This document shows positions 6,536 to 16,800 of a stretch of DNA of 25,015 bases, in pieces (the stretch's first letter is position 1; each line of letters starts with the position of its first letter). The position numbers and the translations under genes are program-made. The stretch is from a virus. The stretch covers positions 3 to 25,017 of the IMG/VR virus record IMGVR_UViG_3300001097_000057; one strand, 5' to 3'. Below the pieces are notes generated by a model. It worked only from the letters and a program-made list of their open reading frames with translations, did no database searches and was not told the DNA's origin.

Positions 6536-7414
6536 ATGAGTAATGATCTCGCAACCCTGTTGTCCAATAACCCCACCCTAGTTAACAACGGTCTCGATGA
6601 AGACACCCTTGCTGTAGCAGGTGGTGCAGGGCAAGGTGGTGTTAAGCGTATTTCAATCAAAGGTGGCGTGTTCCGCAAGTACTCTGGCGGCAAAGAAATT
6701 GGTGCTATTGAAGACCGCTTTATGAATGTCATTTTTGTGAAGATGGCGCACAAGGCATCACGTATGCTGTATCTCCAAGGATACAAAGAGGGCGAGAAGA
6801 TTAGCCCTGCTTGTTGGTCTAGTAATTCAGACACCCCTGAACCAGAAGTTAAGAATCCCCCCGCTAAGACTTGTTCGGAGTGCCAGTACAGCACCAAGGG
6901 TTCTGGCGATGGTGGTCAAGGTACGAAGTGTAAGTTGTCATGGCGCACCGCTGTTGTATTACCTAATGATCCTAGCGGCGATGTTATGCAGTTGGTACTT
7001 CCAGCGATGTCTACTTTCGGTAAAGAAGATAATGGTCGTTGGCCTTTCCGTCCTTACGTGCAGCATTTAGCGTCGCACAACGTCAGCGCAGGGCGCGTTA
7101 TTACCCGCATGGCGTTTGATACTAAGTCACCTGTACCTAAAGTGATGTTCTCCCCCGCCGGTGCAGTACCTGAAAGTGATTTGAGTATTATTGCAAGTCA
7201 GTCTAAGAGTGCAGCCGCAGAGAATGCTATCAAGCTTAACGTGTTCCAAGCTGATAACGCTAGCGAAGGTGACGGCGGTTTTGAAACAGTAGCGGTCGAA
7301 GTAGTGGGCGAAGCAATTAGTGAGCCTGTCAAGCGTGAGTCTGTTAAGCAGAGCGAAGGCACACAGCCGTCTGATGTTTCAGACATCGTTAAGAAGTGGT
7401 CTAAAAAGGCGTAA
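6536..7414 (+). CDS. Zn-binding phage protein, candidate ssDNA-binding protein
   Basis: This 292-aa protein opens with a low-complexity stretch, then a beta-rich core starting R-I-S-I-K-G-G-V-F-R-K (38-48). Four cysteines, C93, C113, C116 and C132, are spaced for one Zn site inside that core. After about residue 215 the chain becomes disordered-looking and acidic, and ends D-I-V-K-K-W-S-K-K-A. No OB-fold SSB is otherwise visible in the block, and it sits between the helicase and the primase-helicase, so an SSB-like role (as for T7 gp2.5) is a reasonable guess but not shown. A longer in-frame start at 6476 is rejected: AAAGGA at 6524-6529 lies 6 nt before ATG 6536, and the longer form would run into the previous gene. 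Confidence 0.7.
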   Translation: MSNDLATLLSNNPTLVNNGLDEDTLAVAGGAGQGGVKRISIKGGVFRKYSGGKEIGAIEDRFMNVIFVKMAHKASRMLYLQGYKEGEKISPACWSSNSDTPEPEVKNPPAKTCSECQYSTKGSGDGGQGTKCKLSWRTAVVLPNDPSGDVMQLVLPAMSTFGKEDNGRWPFRPYVQHLASHNVSAGRVITRMAFDTKSPVPKVMFSPAGAVPESDLSIIASQSKSAAAENAIKLNVFQADNASEGDGGFETVAVEVVGEAISEPVKRESVKQSEGTQPSDVSDIVKKWSKKA

Positions 7415-7419
7415 TTAAA

Positions 7420-7734
7420 ATGGCACGGAGCTACAGCGATAAGTTTTTACAAGAGATGGATAAGGCTGATCCACATAGAGCAGGCGTGGCTTTAGCTAAA
7501 GCATGTGTTCGCGCAAACCTACCGGCAAAGTACGTAGCGGTAGTTTTAAATGTCACACGTATGAGCATCTATAGTTGGTTCCGTGGCAAGCCTATTCGTG
7601 ACAAAAATCAGCAAGCAGCCGAAATGTTTACTTGCCTTATCGAAGGCGATTTAATCAGGGGTAAGTTACCTGCGAAGAACCTAGATGAGGCAAAGAAATA
7701 TATCGAGTATGTTATTGAGCAGCCGTTGAAGTAA
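7420..7734 (+). CDS. Small HTH DNA-binding phage protein
   Basis: This 104-aa protein has a clear helix-turn-helix-like region at residues about 34-57 (L-P-A-K-Y-V-A-V-V-L-N-V-T-R-M-S-I-Y-S-W-F-R-G-K). The recognition helix would be R-M-S-I-Y-S-W-F. The C-terminal third is helical and charged. Its place at the end of the segment just before a terminator would suit a transcription regulator or a DNA-binding replication accessory. Spacing to the upstream gene is 5 nt, with AAGG about 10 nt before the ATG. No operator is identified. Confidence 0.75.
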   Translation: MARSYSDKFLQEMDKADPHRAGVALAKACVRANLPAKYVAVVLNVTRMSIYSWFRGKPIRDKNQQAAEMFTCLIEGDLIRGKLPAKNLDEAKKYIEYVIEQPLK

Positions 7735-7743
7735 TAGTGCACG

Positions 7744-7761
7744 GGGGGTGCGGCTACCCCC
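7744..7761 (+). other. G/C-rich hairpin before the terminator
   Basis: A 6-bp stem GGGGGT/ACCCCC encloses the loop GCGGCT, just after the HTH gene stop and 12 nt before the terminator stem. It resembles the GC hairpin at 1299-1317 in form and context and has no U-tract. Confidence 0.55.
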
Positions 7762-7772
7762 ACTCCAACAAC

Positions 7773-7797
7773 AAAGCGTGAGCAATCACGCTTTTTT
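7773..7797 (+). terminator. Rho-independent terminator after the HTH gene
   Basis: A perfect 9-bp stem AAAGCGTGA/TCACGCTTT with a GCAA tetraloop runs straight into a T run (7792-7797). It is oriented for + strand transcription and lies 38 nt after the HTH gene stop and 17 nt before the primase-helicase start, so it probably separates two expression levels in the early block. Confidence 0.85.
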
Positions 7798-7813
7798 AAA
7801 CTCCGCTCAAGAA

Positions 7814-10666
7814 ATGATAAAACAATTATATGAGAAGTTACTGCCACGGCAGGGGGTTTACTGTATAGGTGAGTTAGATAGATCATTGCCCAAGGGCAAG
7901 CAAATGCGTCACCATTATGCAGAAACAATCGAAGAATTCCTAGAAAAAATTGAAGGTGTAAAAAACAGAAAACATGATTGCTACGTAGCACCGGGATCTT
8001 TTGAAAAATACAAACGCGCTGCGTCAGAGTGCGTATGGCATAAATCATTCTTCATTGACTTTGATGTTAACGCTGAGAAAGCTAAAGACGGTGAAGCATA
8101 TGCCACTAAAGAACAAGCGGTAGAAGCTTTAGATAAATTTATAGATGACAGCGGACTACCCCCACCCTTGCGGATTAACTCAGGAATTGGGCTACACGCG
8201 TACTGGTTGTTTGATGAGGATATTCCTGCTGCCGAATTCTTACCATACGCAAAGAAGTTTAAGTCATTCTGTAAGGACTTATTGCCGATTTTTGATGAAG
8301 AGGCAACGCCCGCTGACTTGGCGCGGTTTATGCGTGTTGTGGGTTCGACTAACTACCGCCCCGACCCACCTGCGCTATGTGAGCTTATTACTACAGACTT
8401 AGACGAGTATTCGTTCTTAGAGTTTAAGGAGTTTCTTGGTGAGCCAGAGCTAGAGTCTAGCAACGATGTGCTAGCACGCGTATCTAAAGGTCTAAGTGAC
8501 GAAGACCGCAAGATGCTTGGCATGGACAACTTCAAATATAACTTTGAGAAGATTGCCATACGCAGCGTAGAGGGTGACGGCTGCCCTCAGATAGCTCACT
8601 CAATTATTAATCCCAACACAATTAGCCGCAACCTGTGGGCTGGTGTACTTACTATAGCTGTTCGTTGTGATGACGGCGATACAGCAATACACAAGATCTC
8701 AGAGGACTACAACAATTATGACCCTGAAGAGACATACAAAGTTGCCCATTCTTTTGATGGGTGCAGGCGCTGCGACTGGTTCGAGAATAACTCCGACGAA
8801 CCAGACCTCTGTAAAGGATGTTCCTTTAAAGGAAAAATCAGCAGTCCCATACAGCTCGGAAAAGAATTACGAATCGCCGTTGCGCCCGATGAAGAGGACG
8901 CAGTTTGGCAAGAGCCGGATACCCAAAAAGTTTCGCAGTTCCCCGCCTCGCTAAGACCTTTTGTACGTGGTGAGAACGGCGGTATCTTTTTTCAGCCACC
9001 GCCGACTGTTGATAAGAATGGCGTGAAACACCAAGACGACGCGACTATGTTGTTACCGCACGATTTTTACCCTGTGCGCAGGCTGTACAGTCCGATTGAT
9101 GGCGAGTGCATGTTGATGCGCTTGGTGTTGCCGCATGATCCGGTACGTGAGTTTTTACTACCCATCAAGGTAGCCAACGCACCTGAAGAAGTAAAGAAGT
9201 TAGTAAGCCAACAAGGTGTTCTGTGTGAAGCTGCACTAGCACCTAAGTTATCCAGTTATGTAACCAAATGGGGCCAGTACATGATTAATACATACAAAGC
9301 CGATCTAATGCGTATGCAGATGGGTTGGACAGAAGCCAATGATGCGTTTGTGTTTGGGTCAATCGAAATTACTAAAGACGGTCAAGAGATTGAGTCCCCA
9401 GCTTCACCCTATGTCAAGAACATAGCTAAGTTTATTAAGCGAGAGGGGACATATGACATCTGGAGAAAGTCCGCTGACGCACTTAATCAACCGCAGTTTG
9501 AGCTACATGCATTCGCATTAATGTGTGGGTTTGGTTCTCCACTCATGCGGTTCACCTCTACATCAGGCGTGACAATTAGTTTGTTTGGTGAGTCAGGCGC
9601 TGCGAAGACCGGTGCACTTTACGGCGCACTAAGTATATTTGGTAATCCTAAAGCGCTTAGCGTGTTTGACGCAACTTCTAACGGTATGGTAGGTAGGTAC
9701 TTGAGCTTGCATAACATTCTATTGGGTGTGGATGAAACCTCGAACGCTGATCCTAAAGTTATGTCACAGCTTACGCACAGTATTTCACATGGCAAAGCTA
9801 AGATCAGGATGCAAGCATCAGTCAATGCCGAACGTGAGCACGAGCTAGCAGCATCGCTGATTGCGATACTTACTACTAATCAGCCTATCTACGCTAAGTT
9901 TGAATCTATTAAGGCAAGTCCCGATGGGGAAGTAGCTCGGTTGATAGAATTTACTATTAGACAGCCTGACATACTAAAAAAGGAAGTCGGTGGTGGTAAA
10001 ACAGGGCGGGCAATATTTGATCCCTTTAACCTCAACTACGGGCATGCAGGCCCGATGTTTATCAAGAAATTATTTGAGGTTGGTGATGTGGAAATCCTTG
10101 CTCTGATTGATAAATGGCAAGCGCGTTTTGAAGAAGACTTTGGTGATAACTCCGCATATCGTTTCTACAAGAATCTTGTAGGAGTTGTATTTGCAGCCGG
10201 TGATGTCGCAAATTCTGCAAACATTATTAACTATGATCTCGAGCGTATTTACAAACGAGTAATCAAAGAGATGATTGATATCCGCGATAAGGTAGTCAAG
10301 ATTAACGACTTAGATTACCGCTCGATGCTCGGCGACTTTATGAACAAGTACATTCCTAACACACTCGTCATTAACGCAGGCAAAGTTACGATGGAGCCGC
10401 GTGGTTCGTTGGTGATACGGATCGAGTCTGATAAAGACCTGACGCAAGTATCCAAGACAGAGCTTAAGAAATATCTAGCTGAAAGGCAGGTAAGTGCTAG
10501 GGAGTTTGAGTCTGAGCTTCGCGCACAAGGGGTGCTAGTAGATGTGAAGAAAGGGCGACTAACATCAGGTTGGAAGAGTGCTATAACTAGCGACCCTGCT
10601 TATCTGTATTGGTTCAAGACTAAGATACCTGACGCGTTGTTTACAGAATCTGACGATGACGCCTGA
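7814..10666 (+). CDS. PrimPol (AEP) primase-helicase fusion, 950 aa
   Basis: The N-terminal third is an archaeo-eukaryotic-type primase/PrimPol: F-I-D82-F-D84 is the catalytic DxD, S-G-I-G-L-H-A-Y-W is the second motif and R-F-M-R-V-V-G-S-T-N-Y is the third. A Zn-binding site follows at C317, C320, C333 and C336. The C-terminal half is a DUF927-like ATPase: Walker A G592-E-S-G-A-A-K598-T, Walker B V-D640-E641 and sensor N689 in T-T-N. It would prime and unwind at the fork with the family A polymerase. The frame is open from about 7748, but that start would put the terminator inside the gene; ATG 7814 lies beyond it. Its ribosome site is weak (CAAG), so the start is the least certain part. Confidence 0.9.
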   Translation: MIKQLYEKLLPRQGVYCIGELDRSLPKGKQMRHHYAETIEEFLEKIEGVKNRKHDCYVAPGSFEKYKRAASECVWHKSFFIDFDVNAEKAKDGEAYATKEQAVEALDKFIDDSGLPPPLRINSGIGLHAYWLFDEDIPAAEFLPYAKKFKSFCKDLLPIFDEEATPADLARFMRVVGSTNYRPDPPALCELITTDLDEYSFLEFKEFLGEPELESSNDVLARVSKGLSDEDRKMLGMDNFKYNFEKIAIRSVEGDGCPQIAHSIINPNTISRNLWAGVLTIAVRCDDGDTAIHKISEDYNNYDPEETYKVAHSFDGCRRCDWFENNSDEPDLCKGCSFKGKISSPIQLGKELRIAVAPDEEDAVWQEPDTQKVSQFPASLRPFVRGENGGIFFQPPPTVDKNGVKHQDDATMLLPHDFYPVRRLYSPIDGECMLMRLVLPHDPVREFLLPIKVANAPEEVKKLVSQQGVLCEAALAPKLSSYVTKWGQYMINTYKADLMRMQMGWTEANDAFVFGSIEITKDGQEIESPASPYVKNIAKFIKREGTYDIWRKSADALNQPQFELHAFALMCGFGSPLMRFTSTSGVTISLFGESGAAKTGALYGALSIFGNPKALSVFDATSNGMVGRYLSLHNILLGVDETSNADPKVMSQLTHSISHGKAKIRMQASVNAEREHELAASLIAILTTNQPIYAKFESIKASPDGEVARLIEFTIRQPDILKKEVGGGKTGRAIFDPFNLNYGHAGPMFIKKLFEVGDVEILALIDKWQARFEEDFGDNSAYRFYKNLVGVVFAAGDVANSANIINYDLERIYKRVIKEMIDIRDKVVKINDLDYRSMLGDFMNKYIPNTLVINAGKVTMEPRGSLVIRIESDKDLTQVSKTELKKYLAERQVSAREFESELRAQGVLVDVKKGRLTSGWKSAITSDPAYLYWFKTKIPDALFTESDDDA

Positions 10667-10862
10667 TAAACTCATAGAACCAGAGTGGCTATTTCCTTTC
10701 AGCGGGATGCAAGTTAAGGACAGTTTTTTTATCCCTACCCTGCGCCCTGCTGAAATGATTTTCGCTATAGATAGCGGTGCTAAACGTGCAGGCGTCCGAG
10801 TAAAGTGTTTTGTTACTTACATGGACGACTGCATCGGTGTACGAGCTTGGCGCGTTGCCTAG
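10656..10862 (+). CDS. Small conserved phage protein, 68 aa
   Basis: The protein begins MTPDKLIEPEWLFPFSGMQV and carries a compact conserved-looking core, F-F-I-P-T-L-R-P-A-E-M, then I-D-S-G-A-K-R-A-G-V-R-V-K-C-F and G-V-R-A-W-R-V. It overlaps the primase-helicase end by 11 nt, as other coupled genes here do. The core looks like one small alpha-beta domain, and the basic G-A-K-R-A-G-V-R-V-K segment could bind nucleic acid. No function is known to me. It is the last + strand gene; its TAG stop shares a CTAG palindrome with the stop of the convergent - strand gene. Confidence 0.7.
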   Translation: MTPDKLIEPEWLFPFSGMQVKDSFFIPTLRPAEMIFAIDSGAKRAGVRVKCFVTYMDDCIGVRAWRVA

Positions 10863-13800
10863 CCCTTACCGTTATACGCCTCGTACATATCAAGGATATT
10901 TCGCTTAATAAGCCTCTGCATCAGGAGGTTTGGTTCAAGCATCTCTTTACGGTCTTTTGGAGTCAGCATATCAGTAGGGGCTGAACGAATCTTCTTAGCT
11001 TCAGTCTGTAGTTTGCGTAGATCACCATTGATGAGTTTGTTAAACGAGTCAACCAAAGGCTGATCCATCGGGTTCTCTTGCACATACTTCATGTACTGTT
11101 CTGGATTAGATTCTTTAAACCCGTTTAGAATGTTTTGTTTTTTCAACATGTCTTGTTGAAGTTCGGCAAACTGCTTGTTGTCTATGTTGCCTTTAGCGCC
11201 GAAGAAAGAGCTAAACAACACACTGTCTGTTTTGGGGTTAAAATCTTTTTCCCCAGAGCCTAACGACTTAAACCCATAGCCTGTTTCAGCTATGCGTGAG
11301 AAACCATCGACGTAACTGTTTGTCAGGAAGTATAACGAGTTAGGGCTAATATCTAATGCGCCGTTAGTCAACTCGATAAGGCCTCGTGATGCGTCTTTCC
11401 AAATCTCAGGAATTCTATCTCCGCCGGTGTAAGCATCTACTTGCCTGCGGTACGACTCGTTGTAAATGCCCCGCCCGATGCCATCCTTGTTCAACGCGAA
11501 CTGCACCACAGGACGCGCAAAGCTAGGCATCATTGAATCAATAACGAAGTTAAGTGGGCTTTCCTCAAAGTCCATACGAGAAACTGGTATCGGCACAAAC
11601 GAATCCAACGCAATGTTGGTGAAGATGTTTTTCAACATATCTCTAGTCGTAGACTTCCCACTAACAGCACCAGCCACCTGCGCCCCGGCAGCAGCAAACG
11701 CGCCAAGTCCAAAGCCCCAAGGAACCTGAAACACAACATCTTTAGACCCGCCAAGGTATTTCTGAGAAATGTCATTAGGGATGTGGAACCTAGCGTATCT
11801 AGACCATTGGTTCATGTTGTCGTTCAGCACAGAGTTACGGTCAAGGTCGTCCTCTGGTGCCATCATCGCTGCCATCATATACATGCCATAGCCCGCAGAC
11901 ATCAACGTGGTAGCCATAATACGTGCGTTAGTCTTACGCTTGTTAAAGCTCGCTGTAAATTTAGCCACCGCCTGTGGGTTATTTCTAATAGACGGTGGTA
12001 GCGCATTAAGAGCGCTATCTAATGATTGGAACGCAGGAGCAATTGCCTCGATCGCACGTACAGCACCTGTAGCAGCGGGCCTAAAGAACATAAACAACGC
12101 GCCCATCACTCGCCCATACTCACCTGCAAGCTCAAAGTTAGCTAAGTTCTTAACATACGAAGCGGCACGTTTTTGTGCAGCCGTCTCAGTCATGCCGTCT
12201 TTCTTAACAAAGCGCTGTTTGACCACACCGTAGGCAGCAGCACGACTAGTTAATTCAAACATGTTGTTCCAGATATCTACAAGCTTATCAAACTGTTCCT
12301 TTGTTGTAATTAACTTATCCTTCACACCCGGTTGACCAAGCTCTTTGTTTAACTGTTCAAAACGACTCTTTAGCGACAGGCTCTCTGTGTAAGATATCAT
12401 GCCACCGTTTGACAAGTACTCAGCAATCTGGCGCACGAACGGATCAGCGTTCTTGTCGTTGAGCAACCGCTTAATCTCACCAATATTGTTTTGTTCAAAC
12501 AGATAGGCTACCCGCGCGGCTTTCATCAGTCCATTCTGCGAGACCCTAGCACTTACTACACCGATAAACTTAGCTGCTTCAGCAGGGCTCATGTCCGCGC
12601 CAAGCACAAACGCGTTCGTCAGTATGTCCCGCACAAAGTTCATCGGCGCAAAGGCGTAGTTATATCGAGTGTGCACTTGACCAAGAAGGCTTGTGACGTT
12701 GTTCATCATCTCAACCAACGGCTGTCTATCCTTGTACATGCGCCGGATAGCGTTAAGCATCGTTGGATCTTTGATTGTGATTACATCTACTGAACCATCA
12801 TCGTTGTAATGAAAAACAGTGTTTTGTTTTTTAGCAAGTGGTAGGTCTGTATCGCGATCCTCAAACTTAATCTTTTCTACTTTACCGTCGATATGTTTCT
12901 GTAAGACGTTATTCTTTACCGCAAGCGTGTAGTCTTTACGCCCAGCGCGTGCAGCGGCTCGGAACGAATCAGACATAGTACGCAGAAGCGGGTTATCTGA
13001 TACCTCAAAGCTACCATCAAAGCCTTGCGTACTATCCTGCAAGTCCCCACCTAAACGGTTACTGTCAAAATTTAAACGCTCATCTTGAGTAAGACTTGTC
13101 TTAAGGGGTACGTAGTTATTCCAACCGTAGAAGTTAGCGAAGTTGTCAACAGGCTTAGACCAAAATCCAGCTTGTTTGTTTAAGTTAAGCGTGGCTGTGT
13201 TAAGCGCACGGCTACTATCTAAAATAGAGTCGATAACCTGTTTAACTTCTGGAGCAAACGCATCATACTCTTTAGTGACTGCCGCTGCGCTTTGGGGGTT
13301 CATACCAGTAACAACGTACTGCTCCGCATCCATATATACGGATATTGGGCCTTTTATAGGATTACTTGACTCAGACTTTTCACGCAACGGGCTTGACCCT
13401 AATGGATCTTTGTACTTACTAACGATGTCTTCTAGTTCTGCACGCAACTGCTGAGCTTGCGCCTTGGTCAGACTCCGTGTTTCTAACATCTTAAGAATCT
13501 GTGCACGTCGGTCAGCAGGGGTAATGTCCTTACCACCTTGCGAGAGCATATAACGCCCATCGTTATTAAGTGGTACGTTGAGCAAATACTTAACTAGGCG
13601 ACGCTCAGGCTCATGCAACGCTACCATAATTACGTGCAGCTTTTCTAGTGTCTCTTTAGAAGTCCACTTAGTCTTGGCAATGAGATCCGCAACTCCTTTA
13701 TGTATTCTCTCGGCAAAAGGCGTTACTTGTTCCTTAGCCAGCATTACAGAATTACCAGCCGCTGTAGTATAGGCGGTGTTTAATGTGTTTAAGTTATCGC

Positions 13801-16800
13801 CTTCATACTGCGCTAGCCCTGCGTTTACTAAATTATCTTCTAGTTTATTAATAGGTTGTTTGGCGTTTTGGTATCTACGGATCATGCCTTGTAGACCACC
13901 TTCAAAAAACCCTTTTTTACGTTCTACACCAGCCGTCTTTTCAAGTGAGTATTCTGCAGGTATATTATTAAGAGAAATCGTTGTTGCATACGGGCCTGTG
14001 GGTGCTTTCTGTGTTGTAGGCGCTTTCTGCGCTGCGGAGTACGAAACACTTTTACCAACCATACCCTCTGATATTGATGGCACAGATATTAGCTGCATTA
14101 CATCTTCTAGCGTTTCTTTCAGCGTAACGTTTTTATCCGTGGGTGATAACCCAAGCGCAGACATCACGTTCTTTACAAACTGTTTAAACATACTGTCTTT
14201 AGTGACAGCTTTGTATTGCTTACCTTCTACGTCTAAACGTTTTAACGCTGTTTGAAATTCAGGATTGGAGAAAGCCTCAGCAATAAATTCTTTAATAGTA
14301 GGAATATTAAATTCTTTGCCTAGCGCGTCCTTTGCTCTTACAAAATTTAATCTTAATCTATTGAGCGCAGCTTTGGCTTCAGCACGGGATTCTGGATCTA
14401 AACTATTTAAGTAGGCATCACGATTGTCTATTACATGGTCGGTGTAGTAATGCAGTATTTCATGCAATATAACTTCGGCTAAATTTCGTTTACCCGTGTA
14501 CTTACCGCCTGCCCCAGAAAGAATAATTCGATTTTCGTCTGGTATAAACATACCGTCGTTGCCATCTGGCACTTTACCAAATGAAATACGTTTAGCTGTT
14601 GGGTCGTTGATACCCAAGTCTTTAAGTACTTTTATTAAGTTACGTGCAATAGCGCCAACGTTAGTCTCTTTGTTTTTAGAGATTTCTTCCAGTACGCTTT
14701 TGACATCCCCCGAATCGTTAATAGCAGACAGAGTACGCTTTTCTATAAGCGTCAAAGGCTTTTCTTTTGTGGCTTCTATTTCGGCAACTACGTCCGCGTC
14801 TATGTCCGCGTCTAATTCAGTCTCGGTTTCAGTTTTAGCTTCCGTTCCTGTTTTAGATTCTGTTTCTGTTTCAGCCTCTTCAGCCGCAGCAAACTGCTCA
14901 GCCTCAGCGCGTTCTTCAGCCTCAATTTGTTCGTCTGGCTTAGCAGCGTCGGCTACCTGCTGTTCAACATCAGCAATTGCCTGTGCTTTCTGTTTTTTGG
15001 TTTGTTTTTCTTGTTTTTCTTTCTGCTTACGTTGGTCGCTTTCCGTAGTTTCGCGGCGTCCAGTCCCTTCTCCTTTTACAGTAAGTTTAAATATGCGGTC
15101 TAATTCAGCGTCATATTTAGCGCGTTGTTCAGGAGTAAGAGACGCAGTAAACGCCGCGCGGTTAGCAGCAGCTTGCAATCGGGCATCACCACCCGATACA
15201 AATTTATTGCGTGTACCGATATTTTCACGGTACAGATTTAACAGATTGTCAAACGACATGAATTCAAGCGGACGTTCAGGTTTAAACGTCTTCGTACCCC
15301 TAGCTTTGTTTTCAACCGCAGCTAATCTTCTTAATATGTTATTTATTTTTGTAGTGTTAACTGAATCAAGCATATCAAACGCTTGATCAGTAGCGGCGGC
15401 GTATACACCCTTTTCTACAGTAAGTGGCGCTTTTTCTGCATATAAACCATTTTGATTTAAATAGTTGCTAGCTGATGGCTCAGATGTTGGTGTATACCCG
15501 GTTACAAACTTAATGGGCATACCAATTTTACTTCTAGTTAACATTTCTGTATCAATTACAGGTGTAGCTTCGGGTACAACTTCAACTTTATCCTGCGCAA
15601 TACCTTGTTCTAACGTAGCACGCTCAGCGTCTGCAGCCTCGGCTTCAGTTTTTTGTGTTACTACAGGCGCAAAACCTTGTTCTATAGTCGTTGGTAATGC
15701 CCCCGGTACGGGTAATCCAGTAGGTGCTACTGCTCCGGGTTCAACTCCCGCTGTGCTTTCAACCTGCCCGCTAGTATTTCCAGCGATATCCACTCCAGTT
15801 CCGTCAACTCCTCCAACTCCTGCGGGGGATATGGCTCCGGGCTGTCCAGAAACTGTAGGGCTAACTCCAGCTCCTGTAACGATAGGCGCACTAGTACCAT
15901 CTTGTTCTCCTTGACCAGCAATAATAGTACCGTCAGGCATAATCGTACCGGGGGCGGGAGCAGGTGCTCCTGCAACAATAGTCCCATCAATCTCATCTTC
16001 TGTTGCAGCCGCTCTAACTGTAGCCGGTGCTAGCTCAGCATCTAGCGCAGCTTGTTCTTCAGGAGTAAGCCCAGTATCAGTAGTAGACTGTGTTGTGTCC
16101 GTGCCTTGTTCTTGTTGTGTCTTTAACTGTTCTTGTTGTGTTTGTTGATCTAATCTACCTCTTGCTGACACACGATTAATTGGGCCTGCACCTGCACCAA
16201 GGGGGCCAGCAACTTTAACTGTCTCGTATATAGTATTCTTATAGTCTTCAAACGCATCGTCTGAAGTCAGGTCTTCACCCGCTTGTGCACGGGTCACAAT
16301 ATTCTGTGCTAACTCAACAGGTAGTTCCGCAACTACGGCACGCCCCGCACCTTTGGCAGACGCAGCAAGTAAAGACTGTTTAGCAGCTTTGACAAGAGCT
16401 TCTTTAGCCTCGTCGCCTACTTTAGCGCCAATGATCCCACCGATAATCTTCTTGCCGAACGACAGTACAGCACCGCCAATCTCAGCGCTAGACTGCAACA
16501 CCGCCGACGCGCCTGCCTTAGCGCGATCTAAGTCGGGTTTCTCACCACGTTCTTCTTGTGCGCGTAACTGCGCTACTAAGTTCTCTTCATAGAAAGGCAT
16601 AATCTGAGATAGGATCGCGCCAAGTCCAGCACCGATAGCAGTCCCACTAGCTGTACCAATACCGGGCAAGACCGCCGTACCTACCATAGCCCCGATTCTA
16701 GCTCCACCGGCTATAGACGCAAATGTACCGGCTTGACCTGCAAGAGCAGTTGGGACTTGTGAAAGAAGTTCTTTACCAGCAGCTAAGTAGTTGCCTTCAC

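Noticed and set aside
7748-7813. Upstream start for the primase-helicase
   Set aside because: It would place the intrinsic terminator and part of the G-rich hairpin inside the coding region, and the added residues look like translated hairpin sequence.
14496-15386. Long + strand ORF of 296 codons opposite the giant virion gene
   Set aside because: It is the antisense shadow of the Thr/Glu/Ala-rich region of the - strand gene; its Ser/Ala/Val-rich product has no recognisable motif and no ribosome site.
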